A DNA stretch of 42,819 nucleotides from Thermodesulfobacteriota bacterium. GTDB lineage: Bacteria; Desulfobacterota; BSN033; UBA1163. Below, piece after piece: positions 16,084-22,622 of this stretch (its first letter is position 1; each line of letters begins with the position of its first letter). The translations under genes and the position numbers were made by a program. Where the stretch lies: positions 1 through 42,819 of the forward strand of contig JASEHH010000022.1 of assembly GCA_030017685.1 (NCBI GenBank), in the 5' to 3' direction. The notes beneath the pieces are model-generated. The model had not been told where the DNA came from. It was given only the letters and a program-made list of their open reading frames with translations, and searched no databases.

Positions 16084-17643
16084 ATGGAAAACCGTATTTT
16101 AGTTGTGGATGACGAAAAGGAGATCAGGGACTTTCTATTCAAAGCCCTAACCCGGATTGCCGGGTTCCAGGTGGAGTTGGCGGAAAACGGCCAGGAAGCC
16201 CTGAAGAAAATGGAAAAGGAGAAGTTTGATCTCGTATTGACTGACCTCAAAATGCCGGAGGTAGATGGTCTCCATCTAATAACGGAAATTTCCAGGTCTA
16301 AGCCCGAAGTCCTTACCGTTCTGATGACCGGCCATGGAACCATCGATTCGGCGATAGAGGCGATGAAGAATGGGGCAAGCGACTACCTTACCAAACCCCT
16401 CAATCTGGACGAAACTATCCTACGTTTGAAAAAGGTTCTTGAGGAAAAACAGCGGTTTGTGAGACTGAAAGACTATGCCGATCAACTGGAAAAAGCCAAT
16501 CAGGAACTGAAAAATATCGATGCGATGAAATCCGAATTTGTCTCGGTTGCCTCCCATGAGTTAAGAACACCCCTGGCCGCCATTAAAAATTCGATTCAGC
16601 TCATCCTTTCTGGAAAGACAGGCGAGATCAATGAAAATCAGACAAAATTTCTCTCCATGGCTGAGAGAAACATCAACCGGCTGACCAATATTTTGAACAA
16701 CCTGCTCAATCTTTCAAAGATTGAGTCCGGGAAGGTCGATCTGAAGTTTGAGGATGTAGCGTTGAAAAGCCTCATTGAATTAACCGCATCCTCATTGCGA
16801 CCCCAGGCCGATGGAAAGTCTATTGCGATTGAGGTGGAGGTCCCTGAAGACCTTCCGGCCGCCTTTGCGGACAAAGATAAAATCGAACAGGTTCTGGTTA
16901 ATCTGATCGGCAATGCCGTCAAATTCACGCCTGAAAGGGGGAAAATTTTTGTGTTGGCAAAAGCCTTCTCCGAAGAGAGGGAGGGAGGGATCGTCAACAA
17001 GATTTTCGTATCCGTCAAAGATACCGGGATTGGAATTCCGGCTGAGCACCTCAGCTCCGTCTTTGAAAAATTTCATCAGGTGGAAGATTCGCTTCACCGG
17101 TCGACGGGCGGGACGGGATTAGGTCTGGCTATCACCAAAGGACTGGTGGAAGCCCATCAAGGGAAGATCTGGGTGGAGAGTGAGGTGGAAAAAGGGAGCG
17201 CCTTCACCTTCACCCTGCCTGTGTCAGAAGGGGAGCGAAGAGAACCTCATTTCCGCTTTGTTCTGGACAGGGAATTTCATCAGGCGCAGAAAAATGATTC
17301 ACCTCTTTCCCTTTTTCTGATAGAATTGGCCGAACAGAAGAAAGAGATAGAGGATGACTTGCTTGAGGAGCTCGAGATGAGAATAAGACAATCCCTCTGT
17401 AGAAAGGGGGATATTCTGTTGAGGAGGAAACAGGAGAAATTACTGGTGGCTCTTTGTGAAGCGGATCTGAAAGGAGCACAGGCGGTCCGTCAACGAATGG
17501 AGGAGGATATTCAAAAATATCTGATTCAGGGACCCGATAGGGCTCTGGTCATTAAAATCGGGGGGGCGACTTTTCCTGAAGAGGCTCTCTCAAAAAAGGA
17601 ACTCTTCAGAAAGGCAAAAGAACAATTGAGGAGGGCTCTGTGA
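16084..17643 (+). CDS. Response regulator-histidine kinase hybrid with degenerate C-terminal GGDEF-like domain
   Basis: From the ATG at 16084 the product is 519 residues; a GTG at 16078 is an alternative. Order: receiver (1-125, D54 in LVLTDLKMPEVDG), a helical linker (125-148), HisKA (H158 in SVASHELRTPL), HATPase (NLIGNAVKF, DTGIGIP, GTGLGLAITKGL, to about 375). The final region (about 385-519) has the fold pattern of a GGDEF domain (FHQAQKNDSPLSLFLIEL ... VIKIGGATFPEEALSKKELF) but the GG(D/E)EF signature is replaced by RRKQEKL, so it cannot be a diguanylate cyclase. It probably senses or scaffolds. No membrane segment is seen. It may pair with the single-domain regulator downstream. Confidence 0.88.
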   Translation: MENRILVVDDEKEIRDFLFKALTRIAGFQVELAENGQEALKKMEKEKFDLVLTDLKMPEVDGLHLITEISRSKPEVLTVLMTGHGTIDSAIEAMKNGASDYLTKPLNLDETILRLKKVLEEKQRFVRLKDYADQLEKANQELKNIDAMKSEFVSVASHELRTPLAAIKNSIQLILSGKTGEINENQTKFLSMAERNINRLTNILNNLLNLSKIESGKVDLKFEDVALKSLIELTASSLRPQADGKSIAIEVEVPEDLPAAFADKDKIEQVLVNLIGNAVKFTPERGKIFVLAKAFSEEREGGIVNKIFVSVKDTGIGIPAEHLSSVFEKFHQVEDSLHRSTGGTGLGLAITKGLVEAHQGKIWVESEVEKGSAFTFTLPVSEGERREPHFRFVLDREFHQAQKNDSPLSLFLIELAEQKKEIEDDLLEELEMRIRQSLCRKGDILLRRKQEKLLVALCEADLKGAQAVRQRMEEDIQKYLIQGPDRALVIKIGGATFPEEALSKKELFRKAKEQLRRAL

Positions 17644-17719
17644 TTCAGACATTAGACCATAGACTGCACGCCGCGCAAGCGCTGGCGCTGCGGGCAGACA
17701 ATAGACTGAAAGGGAGGAA

Positions 17720-18079
17720 ATGGCCAGAGATTACACAAAGATAAAGGCATGGCAGTTGGCAGATCAATTGGCGCTTTCGGTATATCGGTATATAAGATGA
17801 AAACCGTAAAAAGTCGTCATTCTCGTGAAAACGGGAATCCAGAGAATTTTAACTACTTGAAAATACTGGATTCCTGTTGGAGTTTATCCCGTACTTTGAT
17901 ACGGGACAGGAATGACTGATGATGGGCTTTTCAGACTTTTACGAGACCATCAATATGATGAATTATGGGCAAAATCTCAAGAAAGTTTGAGAAAACTTCA
18001 GGGGTTAATTTCTTATATCGAAAAGTCTGGTGTCTCAAGTCCCCGCAGCGCCAGCGCTTGCGCGGCGTGTGAAGTCCAG
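17720..18079 (+). pseudogene. S23-family gene interrupted and internally deleted by MITE copy B
   Basis: After GGGAGG an ATG at 17720 encodes RDYTKIKAWQLADQLALSVY, the family's first helix, then hits TGA at the MITE border (17798). Past the MITE, another frame segment (about 17950-18040) encodes QYDELWAKSQESLRKLQGLI and SYIEKSG, the family's last helix. The roughly 60 central residues, including the SVPANIAEG core, are gone. The 222-bp open frame at 17912-18133 is therefore not a gene. No target duplication flanks this MITE copy, consistent with a deletion after or during insertion. Confidence 0.85.
17796..17951. mobile_element. MITE copy B, inverted, inside the S23 pseudogene
   Basis: The right end GACTTTTACGAGACCATC is the inverse of the GATGGTCTCGTAAAAGTC terminal repeat. 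The left end is GATGAAAACCGTAAAAAGTC. The interior contains TTCTCGTGAAAACGGGAA and, on the other side, a longer hairpin, TTTATCCCGTACTTTGATAC followed by GGGACAGG. It is about 156 bp and closely resembles copy D in reverse orientation. Confidence 0.8.
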
Positions 18080-18104
18080 TGTCTGAATTGCAAAGGAGGG
18101 AAGG

Positions 18105-18476
18105 ATGAGCAAAAAGAGGATTCTGGTTGTTGATGACGAAATGGATCTGGTGGAAACGGTTCGTTTTTCTCTCGAACTGGAAGGGTATGATGTGCTTGTC
18201 GCTTACAATGGTGAAGAGGCATTGAATCAGGCCCGGAAAGAGAATCCGGACCTGATCCTTCTTGACCTCATGTTGCCAAAACTGGATGGATACAAGGTCT
18301 GCCGGTTATTAAAATTCGACGAGAGATATAAACACATCCCCATCCTGATGCTGACCGCTAAAATCCAGGAGAAGGACAAAGCGACTGGAATGGAGACAGG
18401 GGCAAACGAATACATCACCAAACCCTTCGAGATGGACGAATTGATGAAGAAAGTGAAGGGGTACATTAGTAAATAA
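18105..18476 (+). CDS. Single-domain response regulator (CheY-like receiver)
   Basis: The product is 123 residues, a receiver domain only. The acidic pair D10-D11, phospho-acceptor D54 (ILLDLMLPKLDG), the switch Thr in LMLTAK and the Lys in ITKPF are all present. There is no output domain, so it signals by protein-protein interaction. A strong AAAGGAGGG precedes the ATG. It stands between the REC-kinase and the pilus operon, suggesting that kinase and regulator together may control pilus function; that link is inferred from position only. Confidence 0.93.
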   Translation: MSKKRILVVDDEMDLVETVRFSLELEGYDVLVAYNGEEALNQARKENPDLILLDLMLPKLDGYKVCRLLKFDERYKHIPILMLTAKIQEKDKATGMETGANEYITKPFEMDELMKKVKGYISK

Positions 18477-18478
18477 AA

Positions 18479-18569
18479 AGGATTCAAGGAGTCCAGGATT
18501 CAAGGGGTCAAGGGAAGATCTCAAAAAACACTTGAACCCATGAACCCTCGAATCCTTGAACCCTTAAGG
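18479..18569. repeat. Gene-less S23-type inverted word array
   Basis: The left arm reads GGATTCAAGGAGTCCAGG, ATTCAAGGGGTCAAGGG. After a 16-base spacer the right arm reads CTTGAACCCATGAACCC, TCGAATCCTTGAACCC, the inverse. The words match those of S23 cassette 4. It looks like an internally deleted derivative of such a cassette. Confidence 0.78.
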
Positions 18570-18578
18570 AATGAATTC

Positions 18579-19796
18579 ATGTCCACTTTCAAATACAGAG
18601 CTCGAGATAGGACCGGCAAGGCAATTAACGGGAAGGTTCAATCCCCTACCCTCCAATCGGCAGGGGATGAGCTCTACCGTCTCGGATATCTTCCGATCTC
18701 GATAGAAGAAACGGATGAGGCCACTCTGTTTAACCTTTCGGATTTGATGAGCAGGTTTAAAAAGGTTAGCCTGGAGGAAATCGTCGTTTTCAGCCAGCAA
18801 CTTTCAACATTATATAAAGCAGGGCTACCCCTTCTCACAGGTTTATCCAATTTAAAGGATCAGACAGAGAACAAGAATCTGAAAAATGTTCTGGGTGAGG
18901 TTTGCAAAAATGTTGAGGGCGGGAATCCGCTTTTCGCATCCATGGCAAAGCATCCCGATGTTTTTTCACTGATCTATATCAATATGATTCGGGCGGGCGA
19001 AACTTCCGGACGGTTGGGCGAATCGCTGGATCGATTTGTCACCCTGGCAGACCGGGAACTACAAACCCGTCAGAGACTTAAAGAGGCAACACGGTATCCC
19101 AAGATTGTTATCTTTTCAGTAGTCATTGCCTTCGGAGTCCTGCTTGCCTTTGTCATTCCCAGGTTTGCCGCAACCTTTGCGCAGTTCAATATGCCACTGC
19201 CCCTGCCCACCCGCATGATGATCGGGATTAACAAATTATTTCAAACCTACTGGTATCTGATTCTGGGGGCGCTTCTGGTGATCTCCATCTTCATTAAACG
19301 CTACCTTAAGACAGAAAATGGAAGATACTTCTGGGATAAATTTAAAACCCGGATTCCAGTATTAGGACCGCTTTTTTTAAAAATTGGTCTCTCTCGTTTT
19401 TCCAATACCTTTGGGATGTTGAACCGAAGCGGGATACCCATTTTACAGGCCCTCGAAATCACTTCCACCACGGTGGACAATGTTCTTCTCTCCCAATCCA
19501 TTGAAAGCGTCCAGCAGAAGGTGAGAGAGGGAAGCAGTTTGACCGACGCACTGAAGGAGAGCAAAAGGTTCACCCCTCTTGTCATCCAGATGATCTCCGT
19601 GGGAGAATCCTCCGGAACTCTGGATGAGATGTTGACGAGGGTAACGGACTATTATGATGTTGAAGTCGATAACGCCCTGAAGAAGCTCCCCACTTATATT
19701 GAGCCAGTTCTGACGCTGGTTCTGGGTGGGGTGGTTCTGCTCCTTGCCCTGGCCGTATTTCTCCCGTGGTGGAATATGGCCTCGTTGTTCAGGTAA
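18579..19796 (+). CDS. mshG-like: Type II secretion/type IV pilus inner-membrane platform protein (GspF/PilC/MshG family)
   Basis: From the ATG at 18579 (TTAAGGA eight bases upstream) the product is 405 residues, the normal length. It shows FKYRARDRTGKAINGKVQS at the start, two T2SSF domains (about 60-185 and 265-390), each with the pattern F.RQL.TL..AGLPLL / F...L..L...G.PI, and three membrane segments (around 185-205, 225-250, 375-400). It anchors the assembly ATPase to the inner membrane and helps extract pilins. The upstream in-frame ATG at 18540 lies in a word array and is less likely. It opens the pilus operon. Confidence 0.93.
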   Translation: MSTFKYRARDRTGKAINGKVQSPTLQSAGDELYRLGYLPISIEETDEATLFNLSDLMSRFKKVSLEEIVVFSQQLSTLYKAGLPLLTGLSNLKDQTENKNLKNVLGEVCKNVEGGNPLFASMAKHPDVFSLIYINMIRAGETSGRLGESLDRFVTLADRELQTRQRLKEATRYPKIVIFSVVIAFGVLLAFVIPRFAATFAQFNMPLPLPTRMMIGINKLFQTYWYLILGALLVISIFIKRYLKTENGRYFWDKFKTRIPVLGPLFLKIGLSRFSNTFGMLNRSGIPILQALEITSTTVDNVLLSQSIESVQQKVREGSSLTDALKESKRFTPLVIQMISVGESSGTLDEMLTRVTDYYDVEVDNALKKLPTYIEPVLTLVLGGVVLLLALAVFLPWWNMASLFR

Positions 19797-19905
19797 TTCA
19801 CAATGAACGATGGACGATGAACCATAAACCTTTGAATTTCGAATTTCGCCTGCCCGCCGAACAGGCAGGGATTGCGGGTTGCGGAATTAAAACTCCGAAC
19901 TCTAA
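19796..19905. repeat. Word array with embedded GCCTGCC...GGCAGG palindrome
   Basis: ACAATGAACGATGGACGATG and AACTCCGAACTCTAAG are S23-style words. Between them CGCCTGCCCGCCGAACAGGC forms a hairpin. The same palindrome type appears at about 27700. This sequence encodes the putative leader of the first pseudopilin. Confidence 0.5.
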
Positions 19906-20314
19906 GGGCATCTCCCTCATCGAAGTCATTCTCGTTTTGGTCATCATTGCCATACTGGCCGCCGTGGTCATCCCGAGGGCAGGCTTCGATGTTTCCCCGA
20001 GGGCTTCTGTTGAAGGGGCCGCTTACATGATCGCTTCTGATATCCGTTACGCGCAGGAATGTGCCATGGCAAATCGTGTCTCGAAGGAAATTCGATTTAC
20101 TTCAAATTCCAATTCCTATAGCTTCTTTCCTACCAGCAGTTTTGATCCCTCGGGCCAGCTGCAGGGGGCAACGATTGGCACCACTGTAATATTTACCTTC
20201 AATTCTCTGGGAGAGCCAACAACATCGGCGGGTTGGACGGTGACAGTTTCAACAGGTGGAGTGTCAAAAACGATCAGCGTCGCGAATTATACAGGAAAGG
20301 TGAGTATTAATTGA
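19817..20314 (+). CDS. Type IV prepilin-like protein (GspH/FimT-like minor pseudopilin)
   Basis: The prepilin peptidase site is SKG|ISLIE followed by the hydrophobic helix VILVLVIIAILAAVVIPRAG, with Glu5 present. After it comes the GspH-like pattern ASVEGAAYMIASDIRYAQECAMANRVSKEIRF. The mature protein is about 134 residues. The start is uncertain: the ATG at 19817 gives a leader of about 32 residues encoded by repeat words, longer than the usual 6-20 and without a ribosome-binding site. It would be a minor component initiating pilus assembly in the inner membrane. Confidence 0.8.
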   Translation: MNHKPLNFEFRLPAEQAGIAGCGIKTPNSKGISLIEVILVLVIIAILAAVVIPRAGFDVSPRASVEGAAYMIASDIRYAQECAMANRVSKEIRFTSNSNSYSFFPTSSFDPSGQLQGATIGTTVIFTFNSLGEPTTSAGWTVTVSTGGVSKTISVANYTGKVSIN

Positions 20315-20443
20315 TAGTTTGGAGTAATGAGTTCGAAGTTAGGAGAAAATGATAAGGATGAGGAAAAAAATTAAATCTTTAAAGAATAATTTCAAAAGAC
20401 TCGGAATTAAAAACTCCGAACTCCGAACTCCGAACTCCGAACT
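20311..20443. repeat. Inverted CTCCGAA word array spanning the start of a pseudopilin gene
   Basis: The left arm reads GTTTGGAGTAATGAGTTCGA, AGTTAGGAG. The right arm has four CTCCGAA words in a row (20414-20443). The arms are inverse to each other with about 65 bp between them. The right arm is translated as repeated NSELRTP residues in the leader of the next protein. Confidence 0.65.
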
Positions 20444-20855
20444 TTTAGTAAAAAACAAAGGTTTCACCCTTATTGAGGTTATCGTTCTCATTGTGATGGC
20501 GGGGATTCTTCTGCCGGCCATCATCGTTCCTTTTGTCACAAGCATTAAGGGAAGCCAAAAACCGGAGATGGTAACCACGGCAATGTATCTCGTCCACCAG
20601 AGAATGGAGGAGATGATGAAATGTAATTATGGTAGGTCAATCCTTAATCCTATTGTTCTCACTCCATATACTGATATAGATGCAGTTAATTTCCCTGGCT
20701 ATCAATGGCAATGGGAGATTAAGCGAGTTCAACCAAACGCCACTAACGGTTTTAGTGATTCTACCCTTGAAGGATATAAACAGATTTTGGTTCGTGTGAG
20801 AGACCCTGCGCTCATTGCTTATGAGGTTTACTCAGTGGTCACGTTTTTCCCGTAA
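20349..20855 (+). CDS. Type IV prepilin-like protein (GspI/MshC-like minor pseudopilin)
   Basis: The prepilin motif NKG|FTLIEVIVLIVMAGILLPA is preceded by a 44-residue leader that contains NSELRTPNSELL from a CTCCGAA word array. The ATG at 20349 is preceded by TAGGAG with short spacing; ATG at 20358 is an alternative. The mature part (about 125 residues) has YLVHQRMEEMMKCNYGRS and ends VTFFP. It resembles minor pilins of the GspI/PilV type. The unusually long leader suggests a repeat inserted in frame upstream of the cleavage site. Confidence 0.8.
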   Translation: MIRMRKKIKSLKNNFKRLGIKNSELRTPNSELLVKNKGFTLIEVIVLIVMAGILLPAIIVPFVTSIKGSQKPEMVTTAMYLVHQRMEEMMKCNYGRSILNPIVLTPYTDIDAVNFPGYQWQWEIKRVQPNATNGFSDSTLEGYKQILVRVRDPALIAYEVYSVVTFFP

Positions 20856-20870
20856 TTGAAAGGATAACAA

Positions 20871-21650
20871 ATGCGGAATAAAAAATCCAAATTGATAAAA
20901 TCGAGTGTAGTGAATTTAACATTTCTTAACAGTGGTCTAAGAACTGTCATTCCCGCGAAAGCGGGAATCCAGATTGAAAAGACTGGATTCCGGATCAAGT
21001 CCGGAATGACAAAATATGTGAAGTCATATCTGAATAAGCACATTAAAATGCGGAAGCATAACTCCGAACTACGAACTCTGAACTCCGAACTTCAAAAGGG
21101 TTTCACCCTCATCGAAATCATCATTGTGATTGTCATTTTATCCATTGTCTCGGGTATTACTATTAAGTTCTTGATTGACAGCCTGAAAATCTATACAATG
21201 ACCGTCAATCAAAAGACGCTCTTTGATGAAGGGAAGCTGGCGATGGAGAGGATGTGCAGGGATATTCGGGATGCAAATGGCATCACAGGAACCACAGCAT
21301 CTTCGATCACCTTCACAAGAGCCCATACAACAGTTCAGGACGTTGCCGGTGAAACTATCATATTTCAACTGAACGCAGGCACAGGCACTCTGCAAAAGGA
21401 TAAGTCATTACCTCTTCCTGACCCTCCTCCTGTAGATATGGCTAGCAATGTCACAGGGTTTGTTGTAACGAATGCGACAAACGAGATCCAACTTCGATTA
21501 ACACTCCAATTGACAAGTGGCGAAAGTGTGAGGTTACAGACAAAGGTGTATCCAAAAAACCTTCCACCAGATGTAACTCCACTAACTGCAACATATAATA
21601 AGCACTTTGGCGGGAATTGGAAGGAGGTTAAAAGTCCGGACGCGTCATAG
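20871..21650 (+). CDS. Type IV prepilin-like protein (GspJ/PilW-like) with an 80-residue repeat-encoded leader
   Basis: The prepilin motif QKG|FTLIEIIIVIVILSIVSG lies about 75-95 residues after the ATG at 20871, which has AAAGGATA upstream. The intervening leader is encoded by a MITE-type core (VIPAKAGIQ, typical of its translation) and by AACTCCGAAC words. The in-frame ATG at 21048 would give a 27-residue leader but has no ribosome-binding site. The mature part carries GKLAMERMCRDIRDANGI, typical of PilW/GspJ minor pilins. Either the protein has a very long leader or translation starts inside; the sequence cannot decide. Confidence 0.75.
   Translation: MRNKKSKLIKSSVVNLTFLNSGLRTVIPAKAGIQIEKTGFRIKSGMTKYVKSYLNKHIKMRKHNSELRTLNSELQKGFTLIEIIIVIVILSIVSGITIKFLIDSLKIYTMTVNQKTLFDEGKLAMERMCRDIRDANGITGTTASSITFTRAHTTVQDVAGETIIFQLNAGTGTLQKDKSLPLPDPPPVDMASNVTGFVVTNATNEIQLRLTLQLTSGESVRLQTKVYPKNLPPDVTPLTATYNKHFGGNWKEVKSPDAS
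20946..21009. repeat. MITE-like core (copy C) without terminal repeats
   Basis: GTCATTCCCGCGAAAGCGGG starts a hairpin that is followed by GACTGGATTCC and the second hairpin TCCGGATCAAGTCCGGAATG. The internal layout equals that of the full MITEs, but the TCGTAAAAAGTC ends and a target duplication are not visible. It lies in frame in a pseudopilin leader. Confidence 0.7.
21056..21093. repeat. AACTCCGAAC word array, single arm
   Basis: The stretch AACTCCGAACTACGAACTC continues with TGAACTCCGAACTTC. Inverse words (GAGTTCTGAGTTGTGAG) occur at 22545-22590, about 1.5 kb away. It is translated as NSELRTLNSEL just before a prepilin cleavage site. Confidence 0.55.
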
Positions 21651-21712
21651 CCAAGACCGATCGGCTTTTGAGTAAAAACTTCTACAGGAATTGGGGGGGA
21701 GGTTAGAAACAA

Positions 21713-22543
21713 TTGAAAAGGTTTCATTTGATGAACTCCAAAGGAATATCGGTTCTTTTTCTGGTTATTGCCATGATGCTGATGATCACAATCGGCTATG
21801 TCTTCTCTTATTTGATCCCTTCAAAACAGAAATCTGTGATCTTTCCCATTCAATCGACGCAAGCCTTCTTCCTGGCACAATCTGGAGTTGAGTACGCTAT
21901 CCGTTACGCAACGGTCCAAGGCTGGTTGACGTCTGCTCTCCTCGCTAATCTGAATGGCGCGGCAGTCCGCCAGAGAAACCTTGGCAGTGGAAGGTTCACC
22001 ATAACATATACCAATACTGCTCCCGACCTTGATACTCTTTTTTCTGTTGGAGAGGTCCCCAGCGGCACTGAAAAAAGGAGGATCACTGTTACCAATTTCT
22101 CCAGCTTTTTACGCCAGTTGGTTCTCTGGATAGATCCCAATGCTACTCCTGCGCGTCCGGCCCCTTGTTTGTTCGATACTACGGGTGGTTATTATTATGA
22201 GGCACGTTTCTGGATAATGAATGTCGGCTCAACCTCTCTAACCCTAAATTCTTTTCGTGCCACTTGGGATCCCCGTCCGGTAACCGATCCACCTATCAAT
22301 AGAGTGAGATTTGGAGGAACTACTAGATATAACCAATCCTATAGTAATGGGGGTGTGCGAACCTATTTCAATGTTAGTAACCAAACTATTACCGCTGGAA
22401 CCACTATCCAAGTGCGAATACGATTTGCTGATCTACCTTCAGCATACAATTTTAGCAGTCTCGTCGTTTATCTCTATGATACAAATAACAATATGTACAC
22501 CTTTATTTTAGATCCAGATCATGATGGGCTGCCAAGTTGCTAA
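21713..22543 (+). CDS. PilX/GspK-like pilus assembly protein with N-terminal pilin-type helix
   Basis: From the TTG at 21713 (GGGGAGG about 10 bases upstream) the product is 276 residues; the ATG at 21731 is an alternative without a good ribosome-binding site. The N-terminus MNSKGISVLFLVIAMMLMIT resembles a class III signal, but position +5 is Phe rather than Glu, as in GspK/PilX tip pilins. QSTQAFFLAQSGVEYAIRYA is typical of PilX_N-type proteins. The C-terminal two thirds is a beta-rich periplasmic domain with many Thr/Asn, possibly a pilus-tip or adhesin part. The protein is the fourth prepilin-like member of the cluster. Confidence 0.75.
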   Translation: MKRFHLMNSKGISVLFLVIAMMLMITIGYVFSYLIPSKQKSVIFPIQSTQAFFLAQSGVEYAIRYATVQGWLTSALLANLNGAAVRQRNLGSGRFTITYTNTAPDLDTLFSVGEVPSGTEKRRITVTNFSSFLRQLVLWIDPNATPARPAPCLFDTTGGYYYEARFWIMNVGSTSLTLNSFRATWDPRPVTDPPINRVRFGGTTRYNQSYSNGGVRTYFNVSNQTITAGTTIQVRIRFADLPSAYNFSSLVVYLYDTNNNMYTFILDPDHDGLPSC

Positions 22544-22544
22544 T

Positions 22545-22590
22545 TTGAGTTCTGAGTTGTGAGTTTAGAATTATGAGTCTAATTGGTAGA
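22545..22590. repeat. GAGTTnTGAG word array
   Basis: The words TTGAGTTCTGAGTTGTGAG and TTTAGAATTATGAGTC are inverse in style to AACTCCGAAC words at 21056-21093. It fills most of the gap before the PilM-PilN gene. Confidence 0.5.
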
Positions 22591-22622
22591 TTTTGTATTT
22601 GTTTCGGATTTAGGAGATAGAT

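Larger units (their letters stand above)
17642..18096. mobile_element. S23 cassette 5: broken four-helix-bundle gene with long perfect inverted repeat
   Basis: Positions 17667-17694 are the exact reverse complement of 18042-18069 (28 bp, core GCGCTGGCGCTGCGGG). Outside this, ATTCAGACATTAGACC and the inverse of CCAGTGTCTGAATTG continue the inverted array. The gene inside is disrupted by MITE copy B. Confidence 0.85.

Noticed and set aside
17912-18133. A 73-residue plus-strand open frame ending in a Cys-rich tail
   Set aside because: It is built from the MITE end, the C-terminal remnant of a broken S23 gene and the inverted array; the Cys residues come from repeat sequence.
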